Source: Rhodocyclaceae bacterium
GTDB taxonomy: Bacteria; Pseudomonadota; Gammaproteobacteria; Burkholderiales; Rhodocyclaceae
Length of the DNA: 64,000 bases
NCBI GenBank assembly: GCA_030824275.1
Contig: JAVBXY010000036.1
Span: 124,001-188,000 of the forward strand
Direction: 5' to 3'
Of the stretch, positions 51,215 to 61,302 are shown piece after piece; position 1 is the stretch's first letter; every line of letters starts with the position of its first letter. A program made the position numbers and the translations under genes. The notes below the pieces were generated by a model. That model saw only the letters and a program-made list of their open reading frames with translations, had not been told where the DNA came from and did no database searches.

Positions 51215-51228
51215 GGCCAACGTTAAGT
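51215..51228 (-). other. Terminal core site of the array (truncated attC or attI)
   Basis: GGCCAACGTTAAGT. It pairs as the boundary of the last cassette with GTTGGCC at 50877. The sequence that follows (CGGGCGCCTAC) is only half of a site, and no integrase lies beyond it. Confidence 0.6.
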
Positions 51229-51694
51229 CGGGCGCCTACAAGATGGAAGACAAACCATCAAGCGCGCCTGGTATACAAAAATCGCGAGCAACATATTCAT
51301 GTTTATCAATTCCTTGTCCGTATTTAGTGGCCCCTAAAACTCCACCTCGATACCGGCGTCAAAAGTTCTGCGCCCTACCGGTAATGCCGTCACGATATTC
51401 GATCCGGGTTGATAAATCCACTACCGGTAGCACGGAGAACATTCCCCTCTGCCCCGCCGAGCGGAGCATGGTTCGCCGGGGGATGTCCGGTGGCGTTGTC
51501 CGACGACGCCGCGAAGCGGCGGCTAGTTTAGCCACCGGCCAGGCGGGCCTTGCTCCGGGAGGGCAGCCTGACAAGGTCAGGCCGGGGCGGCGGGGTGCGT
51601 TTTCTTGCCTACTTCCTTGCCGCACAGCAAAGAAGTAGGTCGCCCGCCGGGGCGAGTCCCGGCAATGATCGAACAACGTAAAAAGAATGGGGAT
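51229..51694. other. Intergenic region with a strong hairpin repeat
   Basis: No convincing gene; frames here lack family features. The left part is AT-richer than its surroundings and ends the integron. CTACCGGTA occurs twice (51373 and 51421). From ~51,470 a G+C-rich tract leads into CCTACTTCCTTGC paired with GCAAAGAAGTAGG (about 51,608-51,639) and then CCGCCGGGGCGAGTCCCGGC. This motif combination is a familiar intergenic repeat type in proteobacteria (from memory). Confidence 0.6.
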
Positions 51695-52609
51695 TCAGGC
51701 CTCGATGGCAGCCTGATAAACGATGCGGGCGGCGACGGCGTCTTCGACGGCCTGCCCCAGCGCCTTGAAAATCACTGTCGCACCAGTCGGCACCTTCACC
51801 TGCCCCGCCAGCACTTCGCCGATTTCGCATTGCACTTTCGCGCCCGAGAGCAGCACGTCGCCGGATTCGGTTTCGGCGGCGTGGCGGTGGTCGGCGACGA
51901 CGTAGTTGTGCATGGCTTCGTCGTCCAGCTCGCGCCAGGTGGGGCGCGGGGCGCCGACGGCGTGCACGAGGGCGCCGGTTTTGAGCCAGCGCCCCATGAG
52001 CACCGGGGTGCTGGCATTGGTGACGGTGACGACGATGTCGGCATCGATCACGGCGGCTTCGGCGCTGGGGCTGGCGATGCCGTCGATGTCGGCGGCGCAG
52101 CGGGCGACATTGTCGGGGTTGCGGCTCCAGACGCGGATTTCGTGCACAGGGACGACGGCGCGCAGGGCCAAGGCGTGGCTACGGGCGAGACGCCCGGCGC
52201 CGAGGATGGCGACGGTCTTGGGGCTTTGGTCGTGCAGGGCGCGGGTGGCGACGGCGGAGACGGCGGCGGTGCGCAGTTCGGTGAGCCAGGTGGCGTCCAT
52301 GACGGCGAGCGGCTGGCCGGTGTCGGTGTCCATCAGGACCAGCGTGGCGATCATGGTGGGCAGGCCACGGGCGGCGTTGTCCGGCACCTGGGTGATGAGC
52401 TTGGTGGCGAGGGCATTGCCGATCAGGGCGGGCTTGACGAAGAGCAGGCTACCCGGCGGCGGCAGTTCCATGACGGTGCGCAGGGGCTGCGTGGCGCGTC
52501 CGGCGGCGAGCTCGATGAGAGCGGCCTCGATGGCGGGCAGCAGCGCGTCGAGGGTGAGATGACGACGCACGGCGGCGTCGTCGAGGATCAGAGGCAGCGG
52601 AAGAGTCAT
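51695..52609 (-). CDS. Ornithine cyclodeaminase/mu-crystallin family protein
   Basis: A 304-residue NAD(P)-binding OCD-family enzyme. N-terminal PLILDDAAVRRHLTLDALLP; substrate-region LLFVKPALIGNALATKL; Rossmann fold TVAILGAGRLARSHALALRA; later VVTVTNASTPVL. Members include ornithine cyclodeaminase, alanine dehydrogenase and ketimine reductases, so the substrate is uncertain. It stands alone between the integron end and the chemoreceptor gene. Confidence 0.88.
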   Translation of the reverse strand: MTLPLPLILDDAAVRRHLTLDALLPAIEAALIELAAGRATQPLRTVMELPPPGSLLFVKPALIGNALATKLITQVPDNAARGLPTMIATLVLMDTDTGQPLAVMDATWLTELRTAAVSAVATRALHDQSPKTVAILGAGRLARSHALALRAVVPVHEIRVWSRNPDNVARCAADIDGIASPSAEAAVIDADIVVTVTNASTPVLMGRWLKTGALVHAVGAPRPTWRELDDEAMHNYVVADHRHAAETESGDVLLSGAKVQCEIGEVLAGQVKVPTGATVIFKALGQAVEDAVAARIVYQAAIEA

Positions 52610-52612
52610 GGC

Positions 52613-52638
52613 GGCGGGATGCGAGTGGGCATCCCGCC
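52613..52638. promoter_or_regulatory. Hairpin in the leader of the OCD gene
   Basis: GGCGGGATGC pairs with GCATCCCGCC around GAGTGG, immediately upstream of the start codon. No T-run is present, so it is either a weak terminator for the upstream gene or a leader structure. Confidence 0.45.
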
Positions 52639-52665
52639 ATGCTAACGGAGACAGGCGCCTATTTT

Positions 52666-52690
52666 GCCGTGCTACCAGCGCCGACTTTTT
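52666..52690 (+). repeat. Dispersed 24-bp repeat, copy 16
   Basis: Reads GCCGTGCTACCAGCGCCGAC then TTTTT, ending four bases before the stop of the chemoreceptor gene (52694). Left half is the same GCCGTNCTACCA seen in the comEC long copies. Confidence 0.88.
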
Positions 52691-52693
52691 CGA

Positions 52694-54718
52694 TCAGACG
52701 CGGAAGCGGCTGACCAGTGCGTCGAGTTCGCCAGCCATGCCGCGCAACTGACCAGCCTGGGCGACGGCTTCCTCGACGCTGCGGCAGTTGTCGTCCACCA
52801 GGCGGGCGATGTCTTCGACGTTGCGCGCGACGTGGGTGCTGGTGGACGTCTGCTCGCGGACGGAGTGGGTGATCTGGGACATGCCGTCGGTGGTGCGGGT
52901 GACGGACTCCTGTGCGTTGGCGAGGATGGATTCGAGCTGTTGCAGATAATCGCGGCAGGTGGCCAGGGATTCGTTGCCATGATTGACGACGCCCTCGACG
53001 CTGCCAGTACGGGCACCGAGCAGGTTGGTGACTTCGTCGATCTGGTTGGCCGCAGAAGTGGACTTCTCGGCGAGTTTGCGCACCTCGTCGGCGACTACGG
53101 CGAAGCCTCTACCCATTTCGCCAGCGCGTGCGGCTTCGATGGCTGCATTGAGGGCCAGCAGATTGGTCTGATCGGCGATGTCCTTGACCTCACGGGTCAT
53201 GGCGTGGATGGCACGGGTGCTTTCGACCAGCTCGGTGACGGCAGAGGACATTTCGCCGACGGCGCCGCTCACATCGTCGAGCGAAGTGACCATGCGCGTC
53301 AGGGCGGCGGTGCCTTCCTGCGTGCGGGCGAGGCTGCCGCCGGCCATGGTGTCCACGTCGGCGGCGTTGTCGGCGACGCTCTGGATGCTGACCGACATCT
53401 GCTCCATGGCAGCGGCGACGCTGTTGGCGGCTTCGCTTTGCTGGCGCGAGCCGGCCTCGACGCGATGGGTGGATTCAGCGAGGCCGTCGGCGACGCGGGC
53501 AACCTTGCCGGCACCGTTCTGGATCGCGCTGATGACACGCTGCATTTCGGCGGCCATGGTGTTGAAGGCCTTGGCGATGTCGGCAATTTCGTCGTGGGAC
53601 TTGACCTCGACGAGGGCGGTGAGATCACCGTCGGCAAGACGACCGCCGCCGCGCACCACGGAATTCACGCCGCGCGAGAGGGACAGGTAGGCGCCGATGC
53701 AAAGATAGGCAAAAGCGAACACGGCCAGCAGCGCGCCGCCGCCGGTGAGCAGCAGCTTGGCGGATTGCCGGGTGCGGTGGCTTTCCATGCGTTCGACGGC
53801 ATATTTTTGCAGGCTGCGATGGAAGGCATTGGCCGCTTCGACGGGGGCGGACGCATCGGGCAGGAAGCCCTTCTCGTCGAGCGAGCCCCAGGTGATCTGC
53901 TGATAGGCTTTCGTGGCGCGCTCGACGCCGGCCTTGAGGGCGGCGGCCTGCTTCTTGAACTCGGCAGCCTGGTCGCCAACCAATGGCAGCAGCATGTTGA
54001 GACGCTGGCTGAAGCGCTCGTAGCCGTCTTCGGTAGCGACGCCCAGGCTCTTGAGGCGGGCCAGGTCGGATGCACTGAATTCCTTGAGAGCGAAGCCGCC
54101 GAAGCCGACATCGCGCTGGATGGCATATGTCTCACCCAGCAGCAGGAGCTGGTTGAGGGTCAGCTCGACGGCCATGCTGGTGGCGAGATCGGCGTCCTGT
54201 TGCAGGGCGGTGGCGGCAGCCACATGCTGCATATAGCGTTCGAGGCGCTTGATGTCGCTGCCGAGGCGGTCGATGCTGAAGCCGACGTTGCCCATCTGGG
54301 CGATGCTGGTCTTGGATTCGGGCCAGCCCTCCTTGCCGACGATGGCTTGCCAGTCGCCCTTGAGGTCGGACAGAACACCCGCTTGCCCAGCGACGACCTG
54401 GGCCATGGCGGCCTCGACCTTGGTCTGGGCATCCTTCAGGGCTTCCTTGGGCTGACCGGCGTGGACCGTGATATCGCCGATGGAGACGGTGCGATGCCGC
54501 TGCATGGCCTCGTACACTTCGCGGACGGCGGCGAGATGATGCATGCCGGTGAGTTCGTCGTTGAGGCGACGGATGCCGCTGGAGGCATCAAGGATGAAGG
54601 CCACCAGCAAATAGCCCAGGGCCAGGGCGGCGACGCCGCCCATGAGCAAGAACTTGCCCGCGTAGCGAAAACGGTCCATCAGGGCCACGGCAGGCGCGGC
54701 CATCCACTCCAGATTCAT
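52694..54718 (-). CDS. Methyl-accepting chemotaxis protein
   Basis: A 674-residue chemoreceptor. A first membrane helix ([20 protein letters not shown]) and a second near residue 320 ([20 protein letters not shown]) flank a ~290-residue ligand domain of helical type. A HAMP domain follows, then the signalling hairpin with [20 protein letters not shown] and [15 protein letters not shown]. No C-terminal methyltransferase-tether pentapeptide is present. Signal cannot be told from sequence. No che genes are in the window. Confidence 0.94.
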   Translation of the reverse strand: MNLEWMAAPAVALMDRFRYAGKFLLMGGVAALALGYLLVAFILDASSGIRRLNDELTGMHHLAAVREVYEAMQRHRTVSIGDITVHAGQPKEALKDAQTKVEAAMAQVVAGQAGVLSDLKGDWQAIVGKEGWPESKTSIAQMGNVGFSIDRLGSDIKRLERYMQHVAAATALQQDADLATSMAVELTLNQLLLLGETYAIQRDVGFGGFALKEFSASDLARLKSLGVATEDGYERFSQRLNMLLPLVGDQAAEFKKQAAALKAGVERATKAYQQITWGSLDEKGFLPDASAPVEAANAFHRSLQKYAVERMESHRTRQSAKLLLTGGGALLAVFAFAYLCIGAYLSLSRGVNSVVRGGGRLADGDLTALVEVKSHDEIADIAKAFNTMAAEMQRVISAIQNGAGKVARVADGLAESTHRVEAGSRQQSEAANSVAAAMEQMSVSIQSVADNAADVDTMAGGSLARTQEGTAALTRMVTSLDDVSGAVGEMSSAVTELVESTRAIHAMTREVKDIADQTNLLALNAAIEAARAGEMGRGFAVVADEVRKLAEKSTSAANQIDEVTNLLGARTGSVEGVVNHGNESLATCRDYLQQLESILANAQESVTRTTDGMSQITHSVREQTSTSTHVARNVEDIARLVDDNCRSVEEAVAQAGQLRGMAGELDALVSRFRV

Positions 54719-54858
54719 GCGATGCTCTCCTTGGAATCGTATTATTTTTATCGCCGTTTCTTGCGAACGGCATACTCAGGTAAACCTGAGCGACGGGAGG
54801 ATAACCCATACTCGCAGTTCCTCACAATTTATTATGAGTAACTGCAAAATAGTGCCGA

Positions 54859-56985
54859 CTAGAGTTGACCTCCAGTACGCATCAGCAGTTCGACGAAGTC
54901 GGCTGCGGGGATGGGCCGCGAGATCAGATAGCCCTGAAATTCGTCGCAGCCCTGATAGCGCAGGAAATCGAATTGGGCCTGGTTCTCGACGCCCTCGGCA
55001 ACAACAGTCTTGCGCAGGCTCTGGCCCAGCGAGATGACGGCGCGAGCAATCATGGCAACCTCCTCTTCGTGCTCCAGGCCGGTAACGAGGGAACGGTCGA
55101 TCTTGATGATGTCGAGGGGGAAGCGGCGCAGGTAGCTGAGCGAGGAATAGCCGGTGCCGAAATCGTCCATGGCGAGGCCGACGCCGAGGTCCTTGAACTC
55201 GCTGAGGATACGCACGGCCCGCTCGCTGTCGCCGAGGAAGACGCTTTCGGTGATCTCCAGCTCCACCCGCTCCGGCGGCAGCCCGGCGTCGCGCAGCAGG
55301 CTGGCGACGCGGGCGACGATTTCCTCGCTGAGGAAAAGCTTGGGCGACAGGTTCACCGCTATCTGGATCGGATGGCCATGGGTCGGCGCCCAGCTCGCGG
55401 CGGCGACGAAGGCCTTCCTCATGATGACGTCGGTGAGCGGATGGATCAGCCCGGTTTCCTCGGCGATGGGAATGAAGCGGTCGGGCGCGACCATGCCAAA
55501 ATCCGGGTTGTTCCAGCGCGCCAGGGCCTCGACACCGACGATGCGGCGGCGATGGTCCACCTTGGGCTGAAAGTACACCATGAACTCGTCCTGATCGATA
55601 CCGGTGCGCATGGCGGTTTCGAGGTTCAGTCGCTCGTCGGCCATGTGGTTGAGTTCGCGGGTGAAGAACTGGAAGTTGTTGCGACCGCGATCCTTGGCGG
55701 CGTACATGGCGACGTCGGCGTGCTTGAGCAGGCTTTCGGCGTCGAGGCCATCCTGCGGATAGAGGGCGACACCTAGGCTGGCTCCGACCTGGAAGTCGCG
55801 GCCAGACAGATTGACCGGACGACCGACTTCGACGAGGACGCGCTCCAGCAGCGAGATGATGGAGTTGACCCGGTAGTGGTCGTTGAGCACCAGCACGAAT
55901 TCGTCGCCGCCCTGGCGGGCGACGGTGTCCGAGGTCCGCAGGCAGGCGCGCAGGCGGGCGGCGACCTCGACCAGCAGTTCGTCGCCAGCGGCGTGGCCAA
56001 GACTGTCATTGATGAACTTGAAGTTATCGAGATCGATGAAGACGAGGGCAAGGAAGTAACCCAGTCGCTCGGCTCGCGAGATGGCCTGCTGGAGCCGATC
56101 ACCGAGCAGATTGCGGTTGGGCAGGCCGGTCAGCAGGTCGTGGTTGGCCTGACGCTCGAGCTGCTCCTGGTAGCTGCGGCGCTCGGTGATGTCCTGCACC
56201 GTGCCTTCGTAGCAGATGAACTCGCCATTGGCCCCATGCACGATGTGGGCGTTCTCGGATATCCAGATTTTCGAGCCGTCGCGGCGATAGACCTCGGACT
56301 CGAAATTGATGACTTCGCCATGGGCCTCCATGAGGCGGCGGAAATCCTGGCGGCGGGATTCCTTGACGTAGAGCCGACGCTCGATGTCGGAGAGGTCGGC
56401 GATCAGTTCGTCCGGTGCGGCATAGCCGTAGAGCTTGGCCAGGGCCGGATTGGCGGCGAGATAACGACCGTCGCGAGTAGTCTGGAAGATGCCCTCGGAA
56501 GCGTGCTCGAAGATATGGCGGTAGCGCAGCTCGGCGTGCTCAAGCGCCTCGAGCGTCATGTGGCGCTGGCTCACATCCTCGATGAAACCTTCGATTACCG
56601 GCTGACCCGTTTCGTCGGCGACGGCGATGCCACGCTCGATGACCCACTTGACCTGCCCGGCGCTGGTGACGATGCGATATTGCACGGCGAAGCGCTTGCC
56701 GGCAGCGATGGCATGGGCAATCTCGCCACGTACCCGCATGCGGTCTTCGGGGAAGGTCAGTTCCTCCCAGGAAACGCAACCGTCGTTGACCAGGTCTTCC
56801 GGGCCGTAACCGGTGAGTTCGAGACAGCCCTGGCTGACAAACAGCATGCTCCAGCGGCTGTCGTTGAGGCAGCGGTAAGCCATGCCTTCCAGGTTATTCA
56901 CCAGGGTGTCGAGTACCCGCGCCCGATCTACGGGCAGAGAGGTACTCAGGCTGGAACGACGCTGACGAACGGAGGACGACGGCAT
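54859..56985 (-). CDS. PAS-PAS-GGDEF-EAL cyclic-di-GMP enzyme
   Basis: A 708-residue soluble protein. Two PAS domains (residues ~25-135, MAYRCLNDSRWSMLFVSQGC; ~145-265, RYRHIFEHASEGIFQTTRDG), a GGDEF domain with intact VARQGGDEFVLVL and an RTSD inhibitory site five residues before it, then an EAL domain with VEALARWNNPD, DDFGTGYSSLSYLRRFPLD and AEGVEN. Dual diguanylate cyclase/phosphodiesterase, cytoplasmic. It forms a single transcription unit with a 140-base gap on either side. Confidence 0.94.
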   Translation of the reverse strand: MPSSSVRQRRSSLSTSLPVDRARVLDTLVNNLEGMAYRCLNDSRWSMLFVSQGCLELTGYGPEDLVNDGCVSWEELTFPEDRMRVRGEIAHAIAAGKRFAVQYRIVTSAGQVKWVIERGIAVADETGQPVIEGFIEDVSQRHMTLEALEHAELRYRHIFEHASEGIFQTTRDGRYLAANPALAKLYGYAAPDELIADLSDIERRLYVKESRRQDFRRLMEAHGEVINFESEVYRRDGSKIWISENAHIVHGANGEFICYEGTVQDITERRSYQEQLERQANHDLLTGLPNRNLLGDRLQQAISRAERLGYFLALVFIDLDNFKFINDSLGHAAGDELLVEVAARLRACLRTSDTVARQGGDEFVLVLNDHYRVNSIISLLERVLVEVGRPVNLSGRDFQVGASLGVALYPQDGLDAESLLKHADVAMYAAKDRGRNNFQFFTRELNHMADERLNLETAMRTGIDQDEFMVYFQPKVDHRRRIVGVEALARWNNPDFGMVAPDRFIPIAEETGLIHPLTDVIMRKAFVAAASWAPTHGHPIQIAVNLSPKLFLSEEIVARVASLLRDAGLPPERVELEITESVFLGDSERAVRILSEFKDLGVGLAMDDFGTGYSSLSYLRRFPLDIIKIDRSLVTGLEHEEEVAMIARAVISLGQSLRKTVVAEGVENQAQFDFLRYQGCDEFQGYLISRPIPAADFVELLMRTGGQL

Positions 56986-57208
56986 GATGATTTAAACCTA
57001 AGCAATCCCCGTACCGGGCCAAATCTTGTGCATTTTGCGGATTTCCTGCGCCAAAACGGTGCCCCGCACGGCCGCGCGCCCCATGCTGGTTCCCTTGCTC
57101 GGAATAGCGATTCTGGCTAACACCTAAGCATTACCCATAGTACTAACAGGTGATTTACCGATAAGTGCAGACGTCATACGCTCACATTTTCTCTCCAGGA
57201 AACTCACC

Positions 57209-57727
57209 ATGATCCACATGCTTCGCAGACTCCCACGCCACTTGCTCGTGATCCTGGCACTCCTCTCTGCCAGTGGCGCCCAGGCCTATTGCGTGTACAA
57301 CAATTCGCATGGATACGTGCAGGTACAAGCCACCCTCGCACCTAGGCAAACGCCATCGCCCAGCAACTGGAAGGACCGATTCCTGAATGCATTTACCCCC
57401 AAGGGCAAGACTTCCCTGTTCCAGGCGAATATTTCACCGGGACAAAGCGCCTGCTGCCCCCACACCGAGAAAAGATGCAATATCACTGGCGCATCGACCG
57501 GCGCCGTGTACTTCGCAATCAATTACATCGGCCCGGGAACCAACCCGCTCCCCTGCGCACGCGACGTCAAGGATCCCCGGATATCGCTACCCGCCAACGG
57601 CTACATAACGGTCGACAATCAGGCCTTGTGGGGCCCCCAAATCGCCAGGGTAGCCACCTGGAACAAGGACCACATCCTTAAGGAAAACACCTACTGTCCG
57701 GGCTCCTACACTCCAACCCCGAAATAG
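57209..57727 (+). CDS. Exported cysteine-containing protein of unknown function
   Basis: A 172-residue protein with a signal peptide (HLLVILALLSASGAQA, cleaved near residue 26). The mature part begins YCVYNNSHGYVQVQATLAPR and contains several cysteines (YCVY, ACCPH, RCN, CARD, YCPG), likely disulfides. No family recognised. An AGGA ribosome binding site is seen. It lies between two regulatory gene groups with a 223-base upstream gap and no partner. Confidence 0.75.
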   Translation: MIHMLRRLPRHLLVILALLSASGAQAYCVYNNSHGYVQVQATLAPRQTPSPSNWKDRFLNAFTPKGKTSLFQANISPGQSACCPHTEKRCNITGASTGAVYFAINYIGPGTNPLPCARDVKDPRISLPANGYITVDNQALWGPQIARVATWNKDHILKENTYCPGSYTPTPK

Positions 57728-57746
57728 CCGCCGGCCCTGCATCATC

Positions 57747-57777
57747 GCCGTAGCGCCAGCGCCGACTTTTCCGTCGG
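57747..57777 (+). repeat. Dispersed repeat with hairpin extension, copy 17
   Basis: Reads GCCGTAGCGCCAGCGCCGAC, TTTTCC and then GTCGGC, so GCCGAC and GTCGGC form a stem around TTTTCC. Confidence 0.9.
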
Positions 57778-57868
57778 CGCGGCACTCCCTCCGGGCTGAA
57801 ACGCAAGGCTATACTTTGCTCGACTGGCGGGAGTTCCCGCACAGCGCTCCCGAGCAAGGAGATGTCAG

Positions 57869-58492
57869 GTGTTCTCGATCTATGGACTGACCGGTCCGGT
57901 GTTTCGCGGCTCGCTCCAGCAACTGGGCAGCGCACCCGGAATTGCCGCCGTCCGTCGCGTCGGCGCCGTCGGCCCCATTGACGCCCTGACCGCGCCAGTC
58001 CTGCCCGACTCGCTGCCCGAAGCCCGTGCCATCAACGCCTACCGACAGGCGCTCGACAGTGACATCGAGCGTGGGCCGCTCTACCACGCCAGCCAGATCA
58101 TGCAGCGCAAGGTCATCACCCTTGCAGCCACCGACGATGTAGCCACTGCCTGGCAGTTGCTGCTGGCACGCCATATTCATCAGGCTCCGGTACTGGATGC
58201 CGATATGCGCCTGGTGGGCCTGGTCAGCGAACGGAACTTGCTGACGGCGCTGAACGTCGAAGATGGCCGTATCCGCGACGCCATGGCACGCAAGGTCGGC
58301 GACGTCATGGTCTCGCCAGTAGTGGCTGCCGCGCCGGTCACGGACATTCGCAGGATTGCCACCGCCATGCTCGATTACGGCGTCGATGGCGTGCCCATCG
58401 TCGACGAGGCGCAGGAACTGGTCGGCTTCATTTCCCGTGGCGATGTCCTGCGCGCCGTCGTCACCGATCCGCCGCTGAGTCTCTGGCGCTGA
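57869..58492 (+). CDS. Tandem CBS-domain protein
   Basis: A 207-residue protein. An N-terminal ~70-residue part of unknown fold (MFSIYGLTGPVFRGSLQQLG) leads to two CBS domains (ASQIMQRKVITLAATDDVAT and VGDVMVSPVVAAAPVTDIRR). CBS pairs usually bind adenosine nucleotides. GTG start at 57869 with AAGGAG 6 bases upstream. Lone gene with dispersed repeats on both sides. Confidence 0.85.
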   Translation: MFSIYGLTGPVFRGSLQQLGSAPGIAAVRRVGAVGPIDALTAPVLPDSLPEARAINAYRQALDSDIERGPLYHASQIMQRKVITLAATDDVATAWQLLLARHIHQAPVLDADMRLVGLVSERNLLTALNVEDGRIRDAMARKVGDVMVSPVVAAAPVTDIRRIATAMLDYGVDGVPIVDEAQELVGFISRGDVLRAVVTDPPLSLWR

Positions 58493-58504
58493 CGCTGAAC
58501 CATC

Positions 58505-58535
58505 GCCGTACCGCCAGCGCCGACGTTTCCGTCGG
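58505..58535 (+). repeat. Dispersed repeat with hairpin extension, copy 18
   Basis: Reads GCCGTACCGCCAGCGCCGAC, GTTTCC and then GTCGGT. It matches copy 17 in the extension, giving the same small stem. The gap also contains GGTACC. Confidence 0.88.
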
Positions 58536-58636
58536 TACCCTGCGTTAACCCCTTACCACCCTCCTTCCCCACCGGGCTGCAAGAATCGTCGGCACAGGGC
58601 CGGCATGCCGCCGCCCGCATAACAAAGGAGAGAGAC

Positions 58637-59218
58637 ATGGCAGCCAAACGCATACTCATGCTGGTCGGCGATTACGTCGAGGATTACGAAGTCATGGTGC
58701 CCTTCCAGGCCCTGCTGGCGGTAGGCCATACCGTGCATGCAGTCTGCCCGGACAAGAAGGCCGGCGACAGCGTCGCCACGGCCATCCACGACTTCGAGGG
58801 CGCGCAGACCTATTCGGAAAAACGCGGCCACAACTTCGCCCTCAACGCCAGCTTCGACGAGATCAAGGCCGAGAGTTACGACGCCCTGGTGATCCCCGGT
58901 GGACGCGCCCCGGAATACCTGCGCCTGAATCCGAAGGTGATCGAAATCGTGCGCCACTTCTTCAGCGCCAACAAGCCGGTGGCGGCCATCTGCCACGGCG
59001 CCCAGCTGTTGGCAGCGGCGAAAGTACTCGACGGTCGCCAGTGTTCGGCCTACCCGGCCTGCGGCCCGGAGGTAGTGCTGGCAAACGGCAAATACGCCGA
59101 GATCGCCATCGACGGTGCGGTCACCGACGGCAATCTGGTCACCGCCCCGGCCTGGCCGGCGCATCCGGCCTGGATCAGCCAGTTCCTCAAAGTGCTCGGC
59201 ACACGCATCGAACTCTGA
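58637..59218 (+). CDS. DJ-1/PfpI-family protein
   Basis: A 193-residue DJ-1/PfpI protein. The catalytic cysteine is in [36 protein letters not shown] is the conserved acidic/Gly segment. The family includes glyoxalase III-type and protein-deglycase-type enzymes and amidases. Start ATG at 58637 is preceded by AAAGGAGAGAG. A strong hairpin follows the stop codon. Confidence 0.9.
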   Translation: MAAKRILMLVGDYVEDYEVMVPFQALLAVGHTVHAVCPDKKAGDSVATAIHDFEGAQTYSEKRGHNFALNASFDEIKAESYDALVIPGGRAPEYLRLNPKVIEIVRHFFSANKPVAAICHGAQLLAAAKVLDGRQCSAYPACGPEVVLANGKYAEIAIDGAVTDGNLVTAPAWPAHPAWISQFLKVLGTRIEL

Positions 59219-59225
59219 TGCTACA

Positions 59226-59260
59226 TTGGGGAGGGCGGATGCCCCATCCGCTCTCCCCAA
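59226..59260. promoter_or_regulatory. Strong hairpin between DJ-1 and RHH genes
   Basis: TTGGGGAGGGCGGATG pairs with CATCCGCTCTCCCCAA around CCC. No T-run follows; GGAGG of the next gene begins one base later. It could be a terminator, an RNA-stabilising stem or a translational control element. Confidence 0.65.
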
Positions 59261-59272
59261 GGAGGAAGGACG

Positions 59273-59677
59273 ATGTGCAAGATATTCATCAGCGCGGACC
59301 CGGAACTCTATCGCTGCCGCTCGCGTTCGCTACGCCTTTCCGGCGTCGCCACCAGCATCCGCCTGGAAAACCTGTTCTGGCAGGTGCTGGAAGAGATCGG
59401 CGAACGCGACGGCCTCAGCGTGGCCCAGTTGATCACCCGCCTCTACGACGAGCTGGTCGAAGCCGGCGGCCAGGATGCCAACGACGTGGCCAATTTCACC
59501 TCCTTCCTGCGTGTCAGCTGCGGCCGTTATCTGGCGCTGCAAGCGGCCGGCCGCATCCCCACCGACACGGGAGTGCCGATCCGCACCCTCGACGCCGACT
59601 GGGTGCTGGCGGGCGAGCCAGCGCGGGGCCGGGTCGCCGTGTCACCAGCGCCGACTTTTCAGGCGAGGGCCGTATAA
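59273..59677 (+). CDS. Ribbon-helix-helix protein
   Basis: A 134-residue RHH-type (RHH_4-like) protein. The DNA-binding part is SIRLENLFWQVLEEIGERDG … VAQLITRLYDELVEAGG. GGAGG precedes the start. The last 25 residues include AVSPAPTFQARAV from a dispersed repeat copy and are unlike the rest. Length of the conserved part is ~105 residues. It is 33 bases upstream of prfC; the stop lies between. Regulatory role not known. Confidence 0.78.
   Translation: MCKIFISADPELYRCRSRSLRLSGVATSIRLENLFWQVLEEIGERDGLSVAQLITRLYDELVEAGGQDANDVANFTSFLRVSCGRYLALQAAGRIPTDTGVPIRTLDADWVLAGEPARGRVAVSPAPTFQARAV
59636..59659 (+). repeat. Dispersed 24-bp repeat, copy 19 (3' end of the RHH gene)
   Basis: Reads GCCGTGTCACCAGCGCCGAC then TTTT; sense frame AVSPAPTF. 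It supplies the C-terminus of the RHH protein. Confidence 0.88.
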
Positions 59678-59710
59678 TCGCGGCCCTTCCCCGCCCTGCC
59701 TGCCGCCGCC

Positions 59711-61297
<1,587 letters not shown>

Positions 61298-61302
61298 CCT
61301 CG

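Larger units (their letters stand above)
45236..51228 (-). mobile_element. Integron gene-cassette array without integrase (CALIN)
   Basis: About 6 kb with 11 full attC sites of 66-123 bp, one degenerate site and one truncated terminal core. Each attC is an imperfect palindrome that begins RYYYAAC and ends GTTRRRY; most share GGCGCTGCGCGG … CGCGCAGCGTCC. On the plus strand the right half carries an extra base (for example GGTCGACC against GGTGACC), so the array is oriented on the minus strand and its attI end would lie at the high-coordinate side. Cassette genes are small; most are minus strand, three are reversed. No IntI-type tyrosine recombinase was found in the window. Confidence 0.93.

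Noticed and set aside
51183-51638. Reading frame of 151 residues across the integron end
   Set aside because: It runs through the truncated core site and the hairpin repeat, has no family resemblance, and starts in the preceding gene.
1502-59659. The dispersed repeat as a Neisseria-type DNA uptake sequence
   Set aside because: It begins GCCGT as Neisseria sites do, but the rest differs, it is longer than 12 bases, and its density is only about one per 3 kb. Kept as an alternative to test, not adopted.
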